This document shows, one piece after another, positions 6,881 through 10,823 of a stretch of DNA of 10,823 nucleotides (position 1 is the stretch's first letter; every line of letters starts with the position of its first letter). The notes below the pieces were generated by a model. It had not been told where the DNA came from. It saw only the letters and a program-made list of their open reading frames with translations, and ran no database searches. Made by a program: the position numbers and the translations under genes. Location: positions 1-10,823 of the forward strand of contig NZ_CALKTS010000063.1 of the NCBI RefSeq assembly GCF_937997595.1, read 5' to 3'. Origin of the DNA: an uncultured Campylobacter sp. (lineage in GTDB: Bacteria > Campylobacterota > Campylobacteria > Campylobacterales > Campylobacteraceae).

Positions 6881-8431
6881 CTACTCGAATTCTATCTTTT
6901 TTAGATAATCGTATAAATTTAGCACAGCGATAAATAGCGTTAAAATCGCGGGCCCCAAGATCACGCCCCAGAACCCAAACGTGCTGATGCCCGAAAGCAT
7001 CGAGAAGAAGATCAGCATCTCGTTGATGTTTGCGGGGTTTTCGACCAGGCGCGAGTTGATAAATTTGATCACGAGCGGCTTTACGAAGCTGTCTGCGAGC
7101 GTCGAGATCAGTATCACGCAATACGCCATTATCACGATCGCGCCCGAGGTGCTGCCCCCCGCTAGCACGTATAGCGCGGTGGGCACATAGATGAGCGCGC
7201 CGCCGACTGCGGGGATGAGCGAGCAGAAGGCGAAAAGCACCCCCATCAGCAGCGCGTCAAAGCCGAAGATCCCCGCGATGATCGAAAACAAAAAGCCCTG
7301 CAATACGGCGTTGAAGATGGTCGAGTAAAACACGACGCTCATCGTATTTGCCGTCTCGGAAAAGATATAATCGATCTGCGCGGGCTCGACGGGTAGAATT
7401 TTTTTGAAAAAGCGCTTAAAGCTCTCGCCGTAGAGGTATGCAAAAAAGCAAAACACGACGATAAGCACCATATCGACGATAAATTTCGCGCTGGACTTTC
7501 CGACGACCGAGAGATAGGAGATGATCTGCTTCGCTAGGCCCGCGACGTCTAGGTTTGCCAAAAACGAGTGAAACTGCGTATCAAATTTTTCAAAAGGCCC
7601 GGGCAGCTTGATGTTTAGGCTCTGAACATAGCTAAGTGCATCGTTTAGGCGCGCCATATCGAAGCTCGCGGCGTTTTTGGCGATCTCGATCACTGCGTAG
7701 ATGAAGGGTACGAAAAAAAGCGCGCAGAGCAAAAACAGGCTAAGCACCGAGGCTAGCGTGCGCCTGCCGCGGCACAGCTTCGTTACTTTAGCGTGCAGAC
7801 CCGAGGTCGCCACCGCCATCAGCACGCCGATTGCGATCACCATCAAAAACGGCGAAAACAGATAGATCACACAGCAAAACATCAGCAAGGTTGCGCCGAT
7901 AAAAAATATCTTGCTCGTCTTTGCGCGCCCGCTAGCCTTGGCAAGGCCCGCTTTCATACCCGCAGCGGCTCCCGAAGCGGCGGCGTCGCCTAACGCGGAA
8001 GCATTAGCCGAGAAGGTTTCGTTAGCTTCGGCGGCGTCGCCTAACGCGGAAGCACCAGCAGACGAGGCTTTGTCGGTTTCGATCCGGTTTTTGCTTTGAT
8101 TTTCGGCGGCGGTTTTAGTCCTGCCTTCCGCGGCGTCTAGCGCAGCTGCGCCTGATTTATCGGCGCTGGTATTTGCTCTGGCGGCTTTGCCCGTTTCGGC
8201 TATGCTTTCGCTTTGATTTTCGGCGCCGATTTCGGCTCTATTTTCAGTAGCGGTTTTGGTTTTGTTTTTGACAGTCGCTTTGGCTTCGGCGGCGGCTTCG
8301 ATTTTACCCTCAGCGTTATTTACGGTCTGATTTTCGGTGAAATTTTGCGCCTCGCTTTTGGCGTTATTTTGGGCTATATTTTCAGCCAGGTTTTCATTGC
8401 GGCTTGCGGCGTTATCTTTCGGCGTCGGCAA
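6881..8431 (-). CDS. AI-2E family transporter (UPF0118/PerM-like, resembles C. jejuni AmaA) with long low-complexity N-terminus
   Basis: Inner-membrane protein of the AI-2E exporter/PerM family; the substrate cannot be told from sequence. Residues from about 174 to 516 form a normal-sized family member: hydrophobic segments near 175-192, 196-210 and 226-248, a soluble stretch with helices at about 250-310, then membrane segments near 312-335, 365-390, 391-415, 428-452 and 471-505. The conserved-looking region SLIPAVGGALIYVPTALYVL (403-422) and STLADSFVKPLVI (443-455) are typical. Residues 1-170 are an Ala/Glu/Asn/Ser/Lys-rich extension with no hydrophobic segment, presumably cytoplasmic. The start is TTG at 8431 with AAGGA six bases upstream (8438-8442), which argues that the extension is translated. 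An internal ATG (codon 159, base 7957) would give a standard-length protein but has only a poor GGGAG site. It lies downstream of ruvB on the same strand, the pairing I recall as ruvB-amaA in C. jejuni. Confidence 0.88.
   Translation of the reverse strand: MPTPKDNAASRNENLAENIAQNNAKSEAQNFTENQTVNNAEGKIEAAAEAKATVKNKTKTATENRAEIGAENQSESIAETGKAARANTSADKSGAAALDAAEGRTKTAAENQSKNRIETDKASSAGASALGDAAEANETFSANASALGDAAASGAAAGMKAGLAKASGRAKTSKIFFIGATLLMFCCVIYLFSPFLMVIAIGVLMAVATSGLHAKVTKLCRGRRTLASVLSLFLLCALFFVPFIYAVIEIAKNAASFDMARLNDALSYVQSLNIKLPGPFEKFDTQFHSFLANLDVAGLAKQIISYLSVVGKSSAKFIVDMVLIVVFCFFAYLYGESFKRFFKKILPVEPAQIDYIFSETANTMSVVFYSTIFNAVLQGFLFSIIAGIFGFDALLMGVLFAFCSLIPAVGGALIYVPTALYVLAGGSTSGAIVIMAYCVILISTLADSFVKPLVIKFINSRLVENPANINEMLIFFSMLSGISTFGFWGVILGPAILTLFIAVLNLYDYLKKIEFE
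7978..8054. repeat. 26-bp exact direct repeat, 51-bp period, inside the transporter's N-terminal extension
   Basis: The 26 bases at 7978-8003 recur exactly at 8029-8054. The period of 51 bases equals 17 codons, so both copies are read in the same frame and give the duplicated peptide ASALGDAA (residues 127-134 and 144-151). It reads as a recent in-frame tandem duplication within low-complexity coding DNA. Confidence 0.92.
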
Positions 8432-8461
8432 ATTTTATCCTTTTGAAATTTGATGAGCTAT

Positions 8462-8467
8462 TTTATA
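8462..8467 (-). promoter_or_regulatory. Candidate -10 element upstream of the AI-2E family gene
   Basis: Read on the minus strand, TATAAA (within TATAAAAT) lies about 30 bases before the TTG start, which would leave a 5' leader of about 24 bases containing the AAGGA site. An A-rich run lies just upstream. No good -35 box is visible, which is common for Campylobacter sigma-70 promoters. The surrounding DNA is AT-rich, so a chance match is possible. Confidence 0.3.
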
Positions 8468-8694
8468 AATTTTTTTATCAGATTTCGATTAAATTTTGAA
8501 ATTTAATAGAATTTACGAGCGGCGTTCTCACACGTTTTTCACATACGGCGCGCGACGACACAGCGGATATGTTTATTGAAATTTCGGAGTAAAATTTAAA
8601 AGACTAAAGGCGGCGGACTAGCGACAAAGTGTACGCCCAGCACCCGCCTAGCAAATAACCCATAAGCGGCACGGGACGTAAGCACACCGCGAGG

Positions 8695-8773
8695 GCGCCC
8701 GCAAAGCCCGTCTAAATTTAAACTAAAGGGAAAGCGACCGATAAAATAATATTTTAAGCGCCCGCAAAGCCCG
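8695..8773. repeat. 16-bp exact direct repeat downstream of ruvB
   Basis: GCGCCCGCAAAGCCCG occurs at 8695-8710 and again at 8758-8773, 63 bases apart. Each copy is followed within three bases by a TAAATTTA-like block (TCTAAATTTAAA and ATTAAATTTTAAA), so the similarity extends beyond the exact core. It begins 22 bases past the ruvB stop on the minus strand. No hairpin forms within a single copy. Confidence 0.85.
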
Positions 8774-8794
8774 ATTAAATTTTAAATCCGCAGA

Positions 8795-9811
8795 TCACTC
8801 CTCAAACAGATTTCTCTCCGCGGTCTTTAGCACGCGACCGAGCGCCTCGCGCGCCTTATCGGTTGCGATGCGGCCTTTGGCGGTCTTTTCGATGTAGCCG
8901 TTGGCGAGCAGATAGGGCTCGATTACGTCCTCGATCGTGCCCTCATCCTCGCTAAGCGCCGCCGCGATCGTGCTAAGCCCCAAGGCACGGCGCTTGGCGT
9001 CAAATAAAATTTCCAAATATTTTATATCCATCTCGTCAAAGCCCTGCTCGTCCACGCCCAGCGCCTCAAGCCCTTCGCGCGCACGATCGTGCGAGATAGC
9101 GCCCTCATCGCGCACCTCAGCAAAATCGCGTATGCGTCGCAGTAGCCGTAGCGCGATACGCGGAGTACCGCGGGAGCGGCGCGCGATCTCGGCGCTCGCG
9201 TCGCTTGCACTTTCCTTCCCGAGTTTAACAGAAGCGATCTGCACTATCCGCGCAAGCTCGGCGTGCGTGTAAAACTGCAAGCGAAACTGCATGCCGAAGC
9301 GATCCCGCAGCGGCGCCGAGATCATGCCCGCGCGCGTCGTGGCGCCGATGAGCGTAAAGTGTGGAATGTCGATCTTGATGGTCTGCGCGGCGGGACCCGA
9401 GCCGATGATGATGTCGAGGCGGAAGTCCTCCATCGCCGAATACAGCACCTCCTCGATCGCGGGGCTTAGGCGGTGGATCTCGTCGATGAAAAGCACGTCG
9501 CCGCTTTGCAGGTTCGTTAAAATCGCCGCCAGATCGCCCGCCTTTTCGATCATCGGCGCGGCGGTGACCTTGATAGCGGCGCCCATCTGAGCGGCGATGA
9601 TGTGCGCTAGCGTAGTTTTGCCAAGCCCCGGCGGCCCGTAAAAAAGCACGTGATCAAGCACGTCGGCGCGCTTTTTCGCCGCGGCGATCGCGATGGCGAG
9701 GTTTGATTTGATCTTCTCCTGCCCCACGTAATCCTCGAAGCTCGACGGGCGCAGCGAGCTCTCCACGCTCTCATCGAGCTGCATCTTTTCGATCTCTACA
9801 ATTCTGTCCAT
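8795..9811 (-). CDS. ruvB: RuvB, Holliday junction branch migration ATPase
   Basis: AAA+ motor that, with RuvA, drives branch migration of Holliday junctions during recombination and fork repair in the cytoplasm. The 338 residues match the usual RuvB length. Motifs run in the right order: RPSSFEDYVGQ near the N-terminus (21-31), Walker A GPPGLGKTT (59-67), Walker B LFIDEIH (107-113), sensor 1 GATTR (156-160), the arginine-finger segment APLRDRFGMQFRL (166-178) and sensor 2 RGTPRIALRLLRR (214-226). A C-terminal winged-helix domain (about 258-333) contains GTIEDVIEPYLLANGYIEKT and GR. The start is ATG at 9811 (minus strand), with a purine-rich AGAGAGA a few bases upstream. The gene is GC-rich compared with the orphan gene. 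Neither ruvA nor ruvC is in the window, which is usual for Campylobacter. Confidence 0.98.
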   Translation of the reverse strand: MDRIVEIEKMQLDESVESSLRPSSFEDYVGQEKIKSNLAIAIAAAKKRADVLDHVLFYGPPGLGKTTLAHIIAAQMGAAIKVTAAPMIEKAGDLAAILTNLQSGDVLFIDEIHRLSPAIEEVLYSAMEDFRLDIIIGSGPAAQTIKIDIPHFTLIGATTRAGMISAPLRDRFGMQFRLQFYTHAELARIVQIASVKLGKESASDASAEIARRSRGTPRIALRLLRRIRDFAEVRDEGAISHDRAREGLEALGVDEQGFDEMDIKYLEILFDAKRRALGLSTIAAALSEDEGTIEDVIEPYLLANGYIEKTAKGRIATDKAREALGRVLKTAERNLFEE

Positions 9812-9844
9812 AATCTCTCTTTAATCGTTTTTAAAATTTTAGCA

Positions 9845-9875
9845 AGTGTAGCGAAAAATGGCTAAATTTTGACAA
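9845..9875 (-). promoter_or_regulatory. Candidate ruvB promoter
   Basis: On the minus strand, TTGTCA (9870-9875) and TACACT (9845-9850) resemble -35 and -10 boxes, with a 19-base spacer that is slightly long. The -10 lies about 34 bases before the ruvB start. Neither box is perfect and no upstream T-rich periodicity was tested. Confidence 0.3.
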
Positions 9876-9953
9876 TTTTTAAGGGACGGATCTTTGCGGG
9901 CGGAATAAAATTTACCGCGCGGAATTTTACGGTACGCGCTTAGCGCTGAGGCT

Positions 9954-10004
9954 AAAAAACAAAGCACCCGTCGCGAAAGACCGGGGAATTTTAACGCGAC
10001 GGGT
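9954..10004 (-). terminator. Hairpin followed by a T-tract, candidate minus-strand terminator
   Basis: ACCCGTCGCG at 9966-9975 pairs perfectly with CGCGACGGGT at 9995-10004 (10 bp, GC-rich, 19-nt loop). Read on the minus strand, the second arm is followed by GCTTTGTTTTTT (down to 9954), a good U-tract for an intrinsic terminator. On the plus strand only TTTAA follows, so minus is the better reading. It lies about 140 bases upstream of ruvB and about 690 bases below the next minus-strand gene, so it could end that gene's long 3' transcript or an unannotated RNA. Confidence 0.5.
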
Positions 10005-10688
10005 TTAAGACTACGCTCATGCCGCTGCGCCCGCTATGCCTTGGTGCGGAATTTTATTGTGACGGCTCCTAAACAGCGCGCGGGTCGCTAACTGCGCTAA
10101 ATTTTACGGCGCGGAATTTAGCCATTTGAAAAATACGCACGCAGTTTTGCGACGTGAAATTTGGCGCTGGAATTTTACGATATTAAATTCGGCGCCTGGA
10201 ATTTTGCAGCGAAATTTTGCCTCGTAAAATTTTAATGCGGATCTTATTTTTGCGGCAGTGAGGGTTAAAATCTGCACTTCAAGCTTAGCGGTACGCAGCC
10301 GGCTAGAATTCTATCTAACGAAGTCGGTTAAAATTTCGCAATGAATTCTACGTAAAATCCTATGCAAAATTTTGCCTTACGCGCTTGCGCAGCTAAGTAA
10401 AATTTCGCGCAGGATTTGTATCTCGCAGTCGCGCAGAACTCGGAGCAGAAAGCCTTGGGCTTAAAATTTTACGCTGAGCTTAGCGATAGCTTACGCGACG
10501 ATTAGCGGCGGACGTGCAGTTAAGTTCGCTCCCGTGGCAAAATTTAACGACAAACCGCGCGATTAAATTTTGTTTGCGCGATGGAATTTAGCGCCGAACG
10601 ACGGTTAAATTTAGCCGCACAGCCTCGCGACGCCTTATCGATCGCGCCCCAAATTAAGGCGCTAAATTTTTCTTGCGCGAGCCTAGTT

Positions 10689-10823
10689 CTACAAATCGTG
10701 CTTTTCAATCAAAACGCTCTTATTATCGTCGTCGCCACTACAGAACGCTCTATATGAGCCGGACATTGTGTTTTCAAATAAAAACACTACGCCGTCGCTT
10801 TCAAATTTTTTCGAGCAGCCCTT
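10689..10823 (-). CDS. Unidentified protein, C-terminal 44 residues (rest beyond right edge)
   Basis: The minus strand is open from base 10823 to a TAG at 10689-10691, giving 44 residues that start KGCSKKFESDGVVFLFENTM and end in SVLIEKHDL. The composition is that of a normal soluble or exported protein: mixed charged and aromatic residues, two cysteines (residues 3 and 28) and an acidic Asp-Asp-Asp-Asn turn. It lacks the low-complexity look of the spacer beside it, which is why I take it as the real end of a gene. No family is recognised from this fragment. The start is outside the window. Confidence 0.6.
   Translation of the reverse strand, partial: KGCSKKFESDGVVFLFENTMSGSYRAFCSGDDDNKSVLIEKHDL

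Larger units (their letters stand above)
8432..8794. other. Gene-free spacer between ruvB and the AI-2E family gene
   Basis: These 363 bases separate two genes on the same strand, so the transporter may have its own promoter near 8460. I see no RNA gene or clear terminator after ruvB. The only structure noted is the 16-bp direct repeat at 8695-8710 and 8758-8773. Both strands are broken by stops in all frames outside short readings. Confidence 0.6.
9812..10688. other. Gene-free 0.88-kb region with recurring GGAATTT motifs
   Basis: No frame on either strand carries a credible protein and no tRNA- or rRNA-like sequence was recognised. Besides the ruvB promoter candidate and the hairpin at 9966-10004, it shows GGAATTTTA or GGAATTTA-like motifs at 9921, 9985, 10048, 10113, 10169, 10198 and 10583, all on the plus strand; several are preceded by GCGC. 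AT blocks alternate with GC-rich segments. There is a 12-bp palindrome GCAAAATTTTGC at 10364-10375. It could be decayed coding DNA, a repeat-derived spacer or a region holding a small RNA; sequence alone does not decide. Confidence 0.6.

Noticed and set aside
6646..6933. 95-codon plus-strand open frame in the convergent spacer
   Set aside because: Composition is Lys/Arg/Ala/Phe-rich as expected from the local AT and GC blocks, it runs into the transporter gene and has no clear ribosome-binding site.
6588..7121. 177-codon minus-strand open frame
   Set aside because: Most of it overlaps the conserved C-terminus of the AI-2E family transporter in another frame and the product has no family character, so it is a shadow.
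7955..7957. Internal ATG as the start of the AI-2E family protein
   Set aside because: It would give a normal-sized protein, but its ribosome-binding site is poor, whereas TTG 8431 has AAGGA at ideal spacing and an unbroken frame. It remains an alternative.
8213..8446. 77-codon plus-strand Gly/Phe-rich open frame
   Set aside because: It is the antisense of the low-complexity N-terminus of the transporter; the Gly/Phe pattern mirrors the Ala/Glu/Asn codons there.

Overview
The window looks like chromosomal DNA from a Campylobacterota bacterium, most likely a higher-GC Campylobacter such as the oral species (C. gracilis is my guess, from memory only). The evidence is the periplasmic nitrate reductase gene order napA-napG-napH-napB-napL-napD without napC or napF, the ruvB plus AI-2E family transporter pairing that I recall from C. 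jejuni (ruvB next to amaA), and non-coding DNA built from AAATTTTA-type blocks alternating with GC-rich stretches.

Region 1 (1-5333, plus strand) is the distal part of a nap operon. It holds the C-terminal 571 residues of the catalytic subunit NapA, the polyferredoxin NapG, the membrane ferredoxin NapH, the dihaem cytochrome NapB, the propeller-like accessory protein NapL and the NapA maturation chaperone NapD. All genes are tightly packed; three junctions are ATGA overlaps. NapH and NapG would pass menaquinol electrons through NapB to the Mo/FeS site of NapA in the periplasm, while NapD guards NapA maturation and Tat export. A hairpin that starts inside the end of napD may terminate the operon. 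The start of napA and the operon promoter lie outside the window.

Region 2 (5334-6880) holds an AT-rich repeat-bearing spacer, a distinctly AT-rich orphan gene (5537-6514) for a membrane-anchored, probably periplasmic, cysteine-containing protein I do not recognise, and a gene-free convergent spacer.

Region 3 (6881-9811, minus strand) holds an AI-2E family transporter with an unusual ~170-residue low-complexity N-terminal extension, a 363-nt gene-free spacer, and ruvB, the Holliday junction branch-migration motor.

Region 4 (9812-10823) is about 0.88 kb without any gene, containing a strong hairpin with a T-tract on the minus strand and many same-strand GGAATTT motifs. It is followed by the last 44 codons of an unidentified minus-strand gene that runs off the right edge.

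I did not find a new defence or mobile system. The points most worth a second look are the nucleotide-level repeat expansion inside napL, the transporter's repeat-bearing extension, the AT-rich orphan gene and the structured right-hand spacer.
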